A stretch of 64,000 nucleotides of DNA, from contig NZ_BBQI01000090.1 in the NCBI RefSeq assembly GCF_001652915.1, forward strand, positions 372,001-436,000. Reading direction: 5' to 3'. The DNA comes from Cupriavidus sp. D384 (GTDB taxonomy: Bacteria > Pseudomonadota > Gammaproteobacteria > Burkholderiales > Burkholderiaceae). The translations under genes and the position numbers were made by a program. The notes beneath the pieces are model-generated. The model made no database searches and had not been told where the DNA came from. It worked only from the letters and a program-made list of their open reading frames with translations. Positions within the stretch are counted from its first letter, which is position 1, and every line of letters begins with the position of its first letter. Positions 7,754 to 16,888 of the stretch are shown in pieces.

Positions 7754-10369
7754 ATGAAGAGACCTCTCACATCCAACGCCGCACCCCTGATCGTCTTCCT
7801 CGCGGGCCTGGCCGTTGTCGGCTGGGTTGGCGCGGGCTACGCGGGCACGAATGCGCTGGCGCTGGCCGTCACGCTGATCATCGGCGGCTTCTACGTGGGC
7901 GGCGCACTCGAACTGCACCGCTACCGCGAGGCCACGCCCACGCTGACCGCCGCGCTGGCCGACCTTGCCACCCCGCCGGCCAGCCTTGGCGCCTGGCTCG
8001 ACCGTCTTCACCCAAGCCTGCGCAATGCCGTGCGCCTGCGCGTGGAAGGCGAGCGCGTGGCCCTGCCCGGCCCGGCCATGACACCGTATCTGGTGGGCCT
8101 GCTGGTGCTGCTGGGCATGCTCGGCACCTTCCTCGGCATGGTCGGCACGCTGCGCACGACCGGCGTGGCGCTGGAAAGCGCCGCCGACCTGCAGGCCATC
8201 CGCGCGTCGCTGGCGGCACCGGTCAAGGGCCTGGGCTTCGCGTTCGGCACGTCGGTGGCCGGCGTCGCCACTTCCGCCATGCTCGGGCTGCTCTCGACGC
8301 TGGCCCGCCGCGAGCGGGTACAGGCCGCGCAGATGCTCGATGAACGCATCGCCACCACGCTGCGCGTGCATTCGCGCCATCACCAGAATGAGGCCGTGTT
8401 CGCATTGCTGCAGCGGCAGGCCGAGCTGATGCCCGCGCTTGTGGATCGCCTGGAAACCATGACCACGGCGATGTCCCGCCAGAACGAAGCGCTCGGCGAG
8501 CGCCTGTCGGCCAGCCAGGACGCCTTCCACACCCGCACCGATGCCGCCTACGCGCGACTGGCCGAAACCGTGGGGCAGTCGCTGAAGGACGGGATTGCCG
8601 ACAGCGCGCGCGCCGCCAGCGCCGCGATCCAGCCCGCCGTGGACACCACGATGGCCGGCCTGGCCCACGAAGCGGCCACCGTGCGCGAATCGGTCACGCA
8701 GACCGTGCAGCAGCATCTGGACGGTCTGTCCGCGCGCTTCGATGCCACCACCACCGCCGTGACCGATACCTGGCGCCAGGCCCTGGCACAGCACCAGCAG
8801 GCAAACAGCGCGCTGACGACTGACCTGCGCGCATCGCTCGACGGCTTTGGCGAGACCTTCGCGCAACGCTCGGCCACGCTGGTGAACGATATCGGCACCC
8901 GCCTCGACGCGGCAACGGCCGACGCCACCCGCACGTGGGATGCCGCGCTGTCGCGCCTGGCGCAAACCGGCGCTGCGCTCACCGAAGGCAACCGACAGGC
9001 CATGGCCGATGCGTCGGCCGCCTTTGCGCAGCACGCTGCCGGCATTGCCGGCACGGTCAGCCAGTCGCACGCCGACCTTCAATCGCAACTGGCCACGCAG
9101 GAGACGGCGCGCCAGTCGGCAAGCGCCGACCGCGACGAGGCCCGTCTGGCCGCCTGGCGCGACACGCTGGCCGCCATGGCCGCAACCCTGCGCGATGCGT
9201 GGCAACAGGCAGGCGAGGCTTCGGCGGCACGCCACCAGGACGTGCATGACGCCCTGTCGCAGAGCGCCCGCGATATCGCCACGCATGCGCAAACCCACGC
9301 CACCGGCACCGTTGCCGAGATCGATCGCCTGCTGCAAGCCGCGTCTTCGCTGCAGGCCGAACTGGCCGCGCGCGACGAGCAGCGCCTGACGGCATGGCGC
9401 GACACGCTGGCCGCCATGGCCGCCACGATGCGCGACGAGTGGCAGCAGGCGAGCGCAGCGTCAGCCGCCCGCCAGCAGGAGGTTCACGACACTCTGTCGC
9501 AGAGCGCCCGCGATATCGCCACGCACGCGCAAACCCACGCCACCGGCACCGTTGCCGAGATCGATCGCCTGCTGCAAGCCGCGTCTTCGCTGCAGGCCGA
9601 ACTGGCCGCGCGCGACGAGCAGCGCCTGACGGCATGGCGCGACACGCTGGCCGCCATGGCCGCCACGATGCGCGACGAGTGGCAGCAGGCGAGCGCGCAA
9701 TCCGCCGATCACCAGCAGCAGATCCGCGACGCGCTCTCCCAGACGGCCCGCGACATCGCCACGCACACGCAGCAGCAGGCCAGCGAGACCATCGCCGAGG
9801 TGGCCCATCTGGCACAGGTTGCGACAGAGGCGCCCAAGGCCGCCGCCGACGTCATCGCCGAACTGCGCCAGAAGCTGACTGACGGCATGGCGCGCGACAA
9901 CGCGATGCTGGAGGAACGTGGCCGCCTGCTGGAAACCCTGGGCACGCTGCTTGACGCCGTGAACCATGCCTCCACCGAGCAGCGCACGGCCGTGGATGGG
10001 CTGGTCACGACCACGGCCGACCTGCTGGAGCGCGTTGGCACGCGCTTCACCGAGCAGGTGGCGCAGGAGGCTGGCAAGCTGGACGGCATCGCCGCGCAGA
10101 TCACCGGCAGCGCCGTCGAGGTGGCGAGCCTGGGCGAAGCGTTCGGCGCGGCGGTACAGCTGTTCGGCGCATCGAACGACAAGCTGGCCGAGCATCTGGC
10201 CCGCATCGAGGCCGCGCTCGACAAGTCGATGACACGCAGCGACGAGCAACTGGCCTACTACGTGGCCCAGGCGCGCGAGGTGGTCGACCTCAGCATGCTG
10301 TCCCAGAAGCAGATCCTGGAGAACCTGCAGCAGTACTCCGCCCAACAGCCTGGTGCCGAGGCGGCATGA
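7754..10369 (+). CDS. MotA/ZorA-like membrane protein with very long helical tail (DUF802)
   Basis: The 871-residue protein has four likely membrane helices at about residues 11-30, 34-52, 109-133 and 158-183. The last two carry LGMLGTFLGMVGTL and GFAFGTSVAGVATSAMLGLL, the Gly/Thr-rich core typical of MotA/TolQ/ExbB/ZorA proton-channel subunits. A tail of about 680 residues follows. It is predicted helical, rich in Ala, Gln, Thr and Asp, and built of repeats, three of them nearly identical 80-residue units at about 460-690 (DUF802). This arrangement resembles ZorA of Zorya, whose tail projects into the cytoplasm. The gene overlaps the MotB/ZorB-like gene by ATGA. I infer an ion-driven motor complex; the cargo or output is unknown. 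Confidence 0.85.
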   Translation: MKRPLTSNAAPLIVFLAGLAVVGWVGAGYAGTNALALAVTLIIGGFYVGGALELHRYREATPTLTAALADLATPPASLGAWLDRLHPSLRNAVRLRVEGERVALPGPAMTPYLVGLLVLLGMLGTFLGMVGTLRTTGVALESAADLQAIRASLAAPVKGLGFAFGTSVAGVATSAMLGLLSTLARRERVQAAQMLDERIATTLRVHSRHHQNEAVFALLQRQAELMPALVDRLETMTTAMSRQNEALGERLSASQDAFHTRTDAAYARLAETVGQSLKDGIADSARAASAAIQPAVDTTMAGLAHEAATVRESVTQTVQQHLDGLSARFDATTTAVTDTWRQALAQHQQANSALTTDLRASLDGFGETFAQRSATLVNDIGTRLDAATADATRTWDAALSRLAQTGAALTEGNRQAMADASAAFAQHAAGIAGTVSQSHADLQSQLATQETARQSASADRDEARLAAWRDTLAAMAATLRDAWQQAGEASAARHQDVHDALSQSARDIATHAQTHATGTVAEIDRLLQAASSLQAELAARDEQRLTAWRDTLAAMAATMRDEWQQASAASAARQQEVHDTLSQSARDIATHAQTHATGTVAEIDRLLQAASSLQAELAARDEQRLTAWRDTLAAMAATMRDEWQQASAQSADHQQQIRDALSQTARDIATHTQQQASETIAEVAHLAQVATEAPKAAADVIAELRQKLTDGMARDNAMLEERGRLLETLGTLLDAVNHASTEQRTAVDGLVTTTADLLERVGTRFTEQVAQEAGKLDGIAAQITGSAVEVASLGEAFGAAVQLFGASNDKLAEHLARIEAALDKSMTRSDEQLAYYVAQAREVVDLSMLSQKQILENLQQYSAQQPGAEAA
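9131..9814 (+). repeat. In-frame tandem repeat of 240 bp (about 2.8 copies) in the DUF802 gene
   Basis: Units begin with cgcgacgag at 9131, 9371 and 9611. Bases 9287-9456 and 9527-9696 are identical over 170 positions, while the first and third units have diverged at their edges. The period is exactly 80 codons, so gain or loss of a unit changes tail length without a frameshift. Such near-identity points to recent duplication or ongoing homogenisation. Confidence 0.9.
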
Positions 10370-11031
10370 CGGACGATATCGACGCCGGCGTGGAGCCGAC
10401 CGTCCCGGCCTGGGCGGTGTTCGGTGACCTGATGTCGGTCATGCTGGGCGCCTTCGTGCTGGTGCTGCTGGGCGTGATCGGGGTGCAGATGGAGTTGTCG
10501 GCCCGGCTGGAGAACGAGGTCAAGCAGCGGCAGGAGGAACTGAAGCGGCGCCAGACGCTGGAACAGGCGCTGGCCGGGCCGCTGGCGGCTGGCCGCGTCA
10601 CCCTCAAGGACGGCCGCATCGGCATCAGCGGCAACGTGCTGTTTGCGCTGAACTCCGACCAGTTGCAGCCCGAAGGCCGCGCGCTGCTCAAGAGCCTGGC
10701 CGCCCCGCTGTCGGCCTACCTGGGCGCGCGCGACGAGATCTTGATGGTGAGCGGCTTTACCGACGACCAACAGGTCAGGGAAGGCAACCGGCGGTTTGCC
10801 GACAACCTGGAACTGTCGGCCCAGCGCGCGCTGACCGTGACGCGTGCCTTGATCGAGGCGGGCGTCCCCCCTGCATCGGTATTCTCGGCGGCATTCGGCG
10901 CGCAGCAACCGGTTGCGCCGAATGCCACGGAAGAAAGCCGGGCGAAAAACCGGCGCGTGGAAATCGCGCCGGTACCGCGTATTTCGGCGGGGGCCGGTGC
11001 CACGACAGGCAAGCCCAGGCCCGATGCATAG
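10366..11031 (+). CDS. MotB/ZorB-like protein with OmpA peptidoglycan-binding domain
   Basis: The 221-residue protein starts with a short cytoplasmic segment and then one membrane helix, WAVFGDLMSVMLGAFVLVLL. Asp21 sits where MotB and ZorB carry their proton-binding Asp. A coiled linker (RLENEVKQRQEELKRR) leads to an OmpA-like domain at about residues 85-205, with LFALNSDQLQPEG, VSGFTDDQQ, LSAQRALTVTRALIEAGV and the closing SRAKNRRVEI. The domain should anchor the complex to peptidoglycan. The start codon overlaps the stop of the ZorA-like gene and the stop overlaps the start of the DUF2894 gene, so the three are translationally coupled. Confidence 0.88.
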   Translation: MTDDIDAGVEPTVPAWAVFGDLMSVMLGAFVLVLLGVIGVQMELSARLENEVKQRQEELKRRQTLEQALAGPLAAGRVTLKDGRIGISGNVLFALNSDQLQPEGRALLKSLAAPLSAYLGARDEILMVSGFTDDQQVREGNRRFADNLELSAQRALTVTRALIEAGVPPASVFSAAFGAQQPVAPNATEESRAKNRRVEIAPVPRISAGAGATTGKPRPDA

Positions 11032-11821
11032 CGACGAGCGCGACGCATTGCGCGACGACCTTGGCGACCAGGCCCGCCAGGAACCCGCTCAGGAAGCCCG
11101 CGGCGCCCGCGCCCTGCTCGACGGCTGGCGCGACAGCGGCGCCGACCGCGCGGACCCGGTTCGCTTTCGCTTTATCGACGCGCTGGCCCGGCGCGCATCC
11201 GGCTACGACGGCCAGGCGCGGCAGTTGCTGGAGCAACGGCTGGCGGGCCTCATCGCCGACTTTGGCGATGGACTGGCACGCACGCCAGGCGGCAATCCAT
11301 CGTCCGATGGCCCCGCCGACACGCTGCAGCCACAACCCGGCATGCGCTCCGATCTTGCCAGCCTGACGGAGCGCCTGGTCCGGAGCACGCAGCCTGCCGC
11401 AGCCGCAACGCCCCAGGCACCTCAAGCTCCTGACGCACCTAACGCGCCTCACGCACCTCACGCAGCGCATGCGCTGGCCGCCAACGAACAGCGTGCCCGC
11501 CATGCCGAGCCGGCCCTGGCCGACTACTTCCGCGAGACGTGGGCGCGCGTCAGCGTGGACCGCCAGCTTCGCGCATCGCAGGCGGGCGTGCCGGAGAACG
11601 CGGGCCCCCTCAACACGAACCACCTGGTGCATCGCTCGCTGTCGCTGATGCGCGAGGTATCGCCAGGCTACCTGGAGCAGTTCCTGTCCTATGTCGATGC
11701 GCTGTCGTGGCTCGAAGGCATGCATGCCATCTCGCTGGTGCCAGACCGCGAGGCGCAGCGCACGCCAGCGCCGCGCAAGGCGCGGGCCAGGTCAGGCAAG
11801 CCGGGGAGCAGCGCAACGTAA
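11024..11821 (+). CDS. DUF2894 family protein, last gene of the stator-like operon
   Basis: The 265-residue protein is soluble. Residues 1-90 are helical and charged. A low-complexity Pro/Ala/His linker (repeats of APxAPHAPHA type) lies around 130-155. The conserved C-terminal block has NTNHLVHRSLSLMREVSPGYL and YVDALSWLEGMHA, which is the DUF2894 signature. The tail is basic. The ATG at 11024 lies inside the 3-prime end of the OmpA gene (8-base overlap). No enzyme motif is visible. Constant linkage to the MotA/MotB-like pair suggests a cytoplasmic partner of the tail or the effector of the complex. Confidence 0.8.
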   Translation: MHSDERDALRDDLGDQARQEPAQEARGARALLDGWRDSGADRADPVRFRFIDALARRASGYDGQARQLLEQRLAGLIADFGDGLARTPGGNPSSDGPADTLQPQPGMRSDLASLTERLVRSTQPAAAATPQAPQAPDAPNAPHAPHAAHALAANEQRARHAEPALADYFRETWARVSVDRQLRASQAGVPENAGPLNTNHLVHRSLSLMREVSPGYLEQFLSYVDALSWLEGMHAISLVPDREAQRTPAPRKARARSGKPGSSAT

Positions 11822-11847
11822 GAAGGCAGCCGTTCGGGCAGCCTTCT
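11821..11847 (+). terminator. Hairpin after the DUF3348-DUF802-OmpA-DUF2894 operon
   Basis: agaaggc pairs with gccttct, and an inner gcc/ggc stem closes a gttcg loop with one A-A mismatch between stems. It begins on the last base of the DUF2894 stop codon. No T-tract follows, so it may be a weak intrinsic terminator or an mRNA 3-prime stabiliser. Confidence 0.45.
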
Positions 11848-11970
11848 GGCCGATGTCAGGCGGACATCAGGCTGGCTGGTGGCACGGGGCCAACGCCGGC
11901 CGATTGTAGATGCGGCGTATTTCCCTGGCAGTCTTTCAGGGCATCTCTCAGGGCCTCTTTCGCGGCATGC

Positions 11971-13275
11971 TCAGGCGGGCTTGCGGCTTTCCCGCGACGC
12001 AGGCACCGGATCTTCCGCGACGGATTCGCCATCGGTCGTGGCGATCAACGCCTTGGGCGCCAGCGGAATCAGGATCAAGATCAGCGCGTACACGGCCGTG
12101 GTGGCGATGACGCAGTACACAAACCCATGCGACGGCGCGCTGTGATAGATCCATGACCCCAGCAGGTCGCCGGCCCGCCCGGACAGTGCGAGCACGCCGT
12201 CCACCAGCATCATCAGCGTGCCTTGCAGGCCCGGCGGACACGACCGCATCGCAAGATCGAGGTACGCGGCCGTGGCAATGCCGCCCATCAGCCCGGTGGG
12301 TGCCGCCATCATCAGGGCGAGATCGGCGGAGTGGATAAACGCCAGCGGAATCATCTGCGGCACGGCAATGATCGTGCCCCACCACAGCAGCTTGCCGAGC
12401 GCGACCCGCTTGCACAGGAAACCGTAGAGCAGGAATGTCGGGACGAACGCTGCCGCAAAGATGCCGTTGTAGTACGAATACACGGAATCCGACGCGTGCA
12501 GTTCGTTGGTCAGGTAGAACTGCAACGGCGTGGCCGACCCCGGGGCGAAATTCCAGAGAAAGCAGATCAGCACTGCCGGATAGACGGCCTTGTGCCTGAC
12601 CAGCCGTCTGATATTCCCGACAAAGTCCGTGGCGTGGGCCTGCTTCCGGTCATAGATCTGCCCGAAGACCGACGGCGGCTTCCAGAGCGCCAGGGCAACG
12701 ATCAGCAGATTGAAGATGGCTACCAGATAGATGGCCTGCCGGGCCGCCAGATGGTCGGAGACGTAGCCCGAAGCGAAAGCGCCCGCCACCACCGGGACGG
12801 AGCTGATCACATTCCACAGCGCGCTCAGCCGGCCTGACATGAGCTTTTCCTGGCCGACCAGGGCGATCAGCCCCTGACAGGCCGCCGCCACGAACCGGAA
12901 TGCCAGCATGGCCATCAGCGTGCCCACCAGCAGGCCGATATACGTGAAGCCCGCATACGCCATCCAGACGCAGGCCAGCGCCGTGACCGGCGCGAAGACC
13001 AGGAAATAGCCGCGATCGCGCATGCCGAACGGGCTCCACTGGTCGCGTGCCAGGCCGAACACGAACGCGACATAGACGGGGATGCCCGTGACCAGCCGGA
13101 ATGTAGAGATCTGCGTGGCCGTCGCATGCAGCTCGTTCTTGAGCATGTACGACGTCTGGATGTCGACCAGCGCGCCGGCGGGCGTCGCCAGATAGACGAA
13201 CAAGGTCAGCCATCCGAAATACACCAGGGTTCGGTCGCTGCCCTCGCCGTCCTGACGACCAGAATCGGTCCGCAT
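11971..13275 (-). CDS. MFS transporter, similar to the folate-biopterin (BT1) group
   Basis: The 434-residue inner-membrane protein has about 12 hydrophobic segments. An acidic/Gly N-terminus precedes LVYFGWLTLFVYLATPAGALVD; the middle contains CFLWNFAPGSATPLQFYLTNELHAS and the end is short and polar. The WNF-P-S-type motif at the seventh helix is reminiscent of BT1/FBT carriers, but the substrate is not predictable. It converges on the stator-like operon and precedes nothing in its own direction within 150 bases, so it is probably monocistronic. A purine-rich AGGCGGG lies 8 bases before the ATG. Confidence 0.8.
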   Translation of the reverse strand: MRTDSGRQDGEGSDRTLVYFGWLTLFVYLATPAGALVDIQTSYMLKNELHATATQISTFRLVTGIPVYVAFVFGLARDQWSPFGMRDRGYFLVFAPVTALACVWMAYAGFTYIGLLVGTLMAMLAFRFVAAACQGLIALVGQEKLMSGRLSALWNVISSVPVVAGAFASGYVSDHLAARQAIYLVAIFNLLIVALALWKPPSVFGQIYDRKQAHATDFVGNIRRLVRHKAVYPAVLICFLWNFAPGSATPLQFYLTNELHASDSVYSYYNGIFAAAFVPTFLLYGFLCKRVALGKLLWWGTIIAVPQMIPLAFIHSADLALMMAAPTGLMGGIATAAYLDLAMRSCPPGLQGTLMMLVDGVLALSGRAGDLLGSWIYHSAPSHGFVYCVIATTAVYALILILIPLAPKALIATTDGESVAEDPVPASRESRKPA

Positions 13276-13375
13276 CGCCGTACCCGCCTGAGCCTGCCCG
13301 GACTAAGTGTAGGCAAAAAATGGGGGCGCGGATCCAGCGCTCCGGGCGACCCGGGCGATGCGGACAACCAGCGCC

Positions 13376-13822
13376 TTAGCTCGTGGCGATGCGCCGGCGG
13401 CGGGGTTTTGCTGCCGGCCCTTCCTCGCGCACGCGGTCCAGTACCCACTGCACCCTGTCGGAGCAATCCAGGTCTTCGGGCCGGTTCTCGACGTTCCGGA
13501 TCACGGCGAGCAGGTGATCCTTGTTCTGCTGCAGGCGCTGCTGCATATCCTCGATTTCGGCGACCTTGCGCCGCAGGGCGTCCAGCAGCTCGTCATGCTG
13601 CCAGTTGCCCGAACCGATCGGCAGCAGGTGGCGGATCTGATCGAGCGAGAACCCCGCCCCCTGGGCGGTGTCGATGATTTCCAGAATCCACACCGCGTCG
13701 GGCGAGTAGTCGCGATACCCGTTTGCCGAGCGCTCGACCGCGGTGATCAGCCCGGCCGACTCGTAGAAACGGATGCGCGAGGCCGTCAGGCCGCTGAGCC
13801 GTGCCAGTTCCCCAATTCTCAT
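13376..13822 (-). CDS. MerR-family redox/aldehyde-type regulator
   Basis: The 148-residue protein has the MerR DNA-binding head MRIGELARLSGLTASRIRFYESAGLI, the wing GYRDYSPDAV and a coiled dimer helix at about residues 80-115. It contains one Cys near residue 120 and has Gln at position 54, where NmlR-type sensors carry the redox Cys. A metal-binding tail is absent, so the signal is probably an electrophile, aldehyde or drug-like compound. It is divergent from the chloroperoxidase gene. Two MerR-type promoters (13836-13866 and 14917-14947) are its likely targets. Confidence 0.88.
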   Translation of the reverse strand: MRIGELARLSGLTASRIRFYESAGLITAVERSANGYRDYSPDAVWILEIIDTAQGAGFSLDQIRHLLPIGSGNWQHDELLDALRRKVAEIEDMQQRLQQNKDHLLAVIRNVENRPEDLDCSDRVQWVLDRVREEGPAAKPRRRRIATS

Positions 13823-13835
13823 AACCTGAAAAAGA

Positions 13836-13866
13836 TTGACCTTGAAGTGAGCTTCAATCCTACAGT
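13836..13866 (+). promoter_or_regulatory. MerR-type promoter (19-base spacer with dyad) for the chloroperoxidase gene
   Basis: The -35 ttgacc (13836-13841) and -10 tacagt (13861-13866) are separated by 19 bases. The spacer contains the dyad ttgaag-tgag-cttcaa (13842-13857). Over-long spacers with a central inverted repeat are the hallmark of MerR-activated promoters. The promoter reads rightward, and the MerR start codon is 13 bases upstream on the other strand, allowing autocontrol. Confidence 0.85.
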
Positions 13867-13990
13867 GGTTTCTGGCCCGGACGCCCGAACGAACCGGTAC
13901 CGCGGGCCCAGACCGGCTGCGGCGTGCCCGCGCCGTCCGCCGGATTCGCGAATCGATGGTTCATGGCTGCACCAAACAGGAGAAGCGAGC

Positions 13991-14821
13991 ATGGGATACG
14001 TCACAACCAAGGACGGCGTTGATATCTTCTACAAGGACTGGGGGCCGCGCGACGCGCAAGTGATCTTTTTCCATCACGGCTGGCCGCTCAGCGCCGACGA
14101 CTGGGACGCACAAATGCTGTTCTTCCTGGCGCAGGGCTATCGGGTCGTGGCCCATGACCGGCGCGGCCACGGGCGGTCAAGCCAGGTCTGGGACGGTCAC
14201 GACATGGATCACTACGCCGACGATGTGGCGGCAGTGGTGAAACACCTCGGCGTGCAAAAGGCCGTCCACGTCGGCCATTCCACGGGCGGCGGCGAGGTCA
14301 TCCACTACGTTGCGCGCCATGGCGAGGATCGCGTCGCCAAGGCCGTGCTTGTCAGTGCCGTGCCGCCGTTGATGGTCAAGACCGAAAGCAACCCGGGCGG
14401 TCTTCCCAAGGACGTCTTCGACGGTTTCCAGGCGCAGCTTGCCGCCAATCGCGCGCAGTTCTACCTCGACATTCCCACCGGCCCCTTCTACGGCTACAAC
14501 CGCCCGGACGCGAAGCCGTCCGAAGGGGTCATCCGGAACTGGTGGCGCCAGGGCATGATGGGCAGCGCCAAGGCCCACTACGACGGTATCGTGGCGTTCT
14601 CGCAGACCGATTTCACCGAGGACCTGAAGCGCGCCACCATTCCCGTCCTGGTCATGCATGGCGACGACGACCAGATCGTTCCCTATGCCGATTCGGCGCC
14701 GTTGTCCGCCAAGCTGCTGAAGAACGGCACGCTGAAGACCTACCCCGGTTTTCCGCACGGCATGCCCACCACCAACGCCGACACCATCAATGCCGATCTG
14801 CTGGCCTTTGTGCGCAGCTAG
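13991..14821 (+). CDS. Alpha/beta hydrolase, non-haem chloroperoxidase/esterase type
   Basis: The 276-residue cytoplasmic protein has the classic fold marks: oxyanion region HHGWPLSADDWD, nucleophile elbow GHSTGGG with Ser97, acid in HGDDDQIVPY near 225 and His in GFPHGMPTT near 255. These match cofactor-free haloperoxidase/arylesterase enzymes. The biological reaction is probably ester or lactone hydrolysis; halogenation seen in vitro for the family need not be its role. It lies downstream of a MerR-type promoter with a 124-base leader and shares that control with the next gene. Confidence 0.88.
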   Translation: MGYVTTKDGVDIFYKDWGPRDAQVIFFHHGWPLSADDWDAQMLFFLAQGYRVVAHDRRGHGRSSQVWDGHDMDHYADDVAAVVKHLGVQKAVHVGHSTGGGEVIHYVARHGEDRVAKAVLVSAVPPLMVKTESNPGGLPKDVFDGFQAQLAANRAQFYLDIPTGPFYGYNRPDAKPSEGVIRNWWRQGMMGSAKAHYDGIVAFSQTDFTEDLKRATIPVLVMHGDDDQIVPYADSAPLSAKLLKNGTLKTYPGFPHGMPTTNADTINADLLAFVRS

Positions 14822-14845
14822 GCGCCTTTGACGGATATCGGTCCT

Positions 14846-14877
14846 GCAGGCCCGTCCCGCTTCCGGGGCGGGCCTGC
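14846..14877 (+). terminator. Strong GC hairpin after the chloroperoxidase gene
   Basis: A 14-base arm gcaggcccgtcccg (14846-14859) pairs with cggggcgggcctgc (14864-14877) around a cttc loop, with a single T-G wobble. There is no T-run after it. It separates two MerR-type transcription units. Confidence 0.5.
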
Positions 14878-14916
14878 CGGCTTCCTGCGGCCGGATCCGG
14901 GCGCGCCAGAAAACCC

Positions 14917-14947
14917 TTGACCTTAAAGTCAGCTTTAAGCTTAAAGT
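14917..14947 (+). promoter_or_regulatory. Second MerR-type promoter, for the Old Yellow Enzyme gene
   Basis: The -35 ttgacc (14917-14922) and -10 taaagt (14942-14947) have exactly the same 19-base spacing as the promoter at 13836. The spacer dyad ttaaag-tcag-ctttaa (14923-14938) matches the first dyad in 10 of 12 arm bases. The same MerR protein very likely drives both. The ATG is 27 bases after the -10. Confidence 0.85.
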
Positions 14948-14974
14948 CGGCACACGCTCCCACCAGGTGACCTC

Positions 14975-16210
<1,236 letters not shown>

Positions 16211-16484
16211 AGGGTGCGGACCCGGCCTGCCCCTGCCCCGCAGACTGCATTGCCGGGGCGCGGCTGCAGCTGCGCCGGTGTTACCCCAAAGTGCCATTGC
16301 GCCCGGTCTGCCTACCCATAAAATGAAGTAGCGGGCGGTCCGGAGGGTCCGCCGGGATTGCCAACGCCCGTTGCAGCCGATGCCCCGGCACCCTGTGCGG
16401 GGTAGACCTCATGCGAGATCGGATCGGCGACGCGCGCGGCGGCAACCGCCCCGCGCCAACCGGATCGCGCAGACCAAGGCCGTC

Positions 16485-16862
16485 ATGGAAACGCTTGGAC
16501 GATCATGGCAGTGTCGGCCCCTTGTCGGCCTTTCGCTCCTGGCATGGATGCTGGGCGGCGGCGAGGCGCTCGCGGCCCCCGCCAATATCGTTCCGGTGAC
16601 GTTCGCCAGCGCGCCCCTGACCACCTTTGACCGCTCGTTCAGTGCCGCCGTACGAGCATTTCGCGATGAAGGGCTGGCCGACATCAGCGCAGACCGGCGC
16701 GCCGGTTCCATCACCGGACGCGCAGGGGCGACGACCATCAGTGCCGCGTTCCGCACGCAGGCCGACGGCACGCTCAATGTCCAGTTCGCGTCGCCGGACC
16801 CGAAGGCCAGGGATCTGGTGCAGCGCATCTACAACGCCTACAACCGACGCATGGGACGATGA
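16485..16862 (+). CDS. Small exported protein of unknown function
   Basis: The 125-residue protein has a signal peptide (LVGLSLLAWMLGGGEALAA) and a mature part of about 95 residues. A segment FDRSFSAAVRAFRDEGLADIS is followed by RRAGSITGRAGATTISAAFRTQADGTLNVQF, an alternating beta pattern reminiscent of small periplasmic domains that pair a helix with a three-stranded sheet. The frame opens at 16371, but the ATG at 16485 is taken because the signal peptide starts there and AAGG precedes it. It is coupled to the DUF2950 gene. The 274 bases upstream show no other gene. Confidence 0.7.
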   Translation: METLGRSWQCRPLVGLSLLAWMLGGGEALAAPANIVPVTFASAPLTTFDRSFSAAVRAFRDEGLADISADRRAGSITGRAGATTISAAFRTQADGTLNVQFASPDPKARDLVQRIYNAYNRRMGR

Positions 16863-16888
16863 TGTCCGCGCACTCAGGAAACCATGTC

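Noticed and set aside
7094-9337. 747-codon minus-strand frame opposite DUF3348 and DUF802
   Set aside because: Composition is His/Arg/Gly/Gln-rich without domains and mirrors the third-codon GC bias of the real genes on the plus strand.
7049-11821. Complete Zorya defence system
   Set aside because: Only ZorA/ZorB-like proteins are present. No helicase/nuclease ZorD, ZorC or ZorE-like gene is found nearby, so the operon is not called Zorya.
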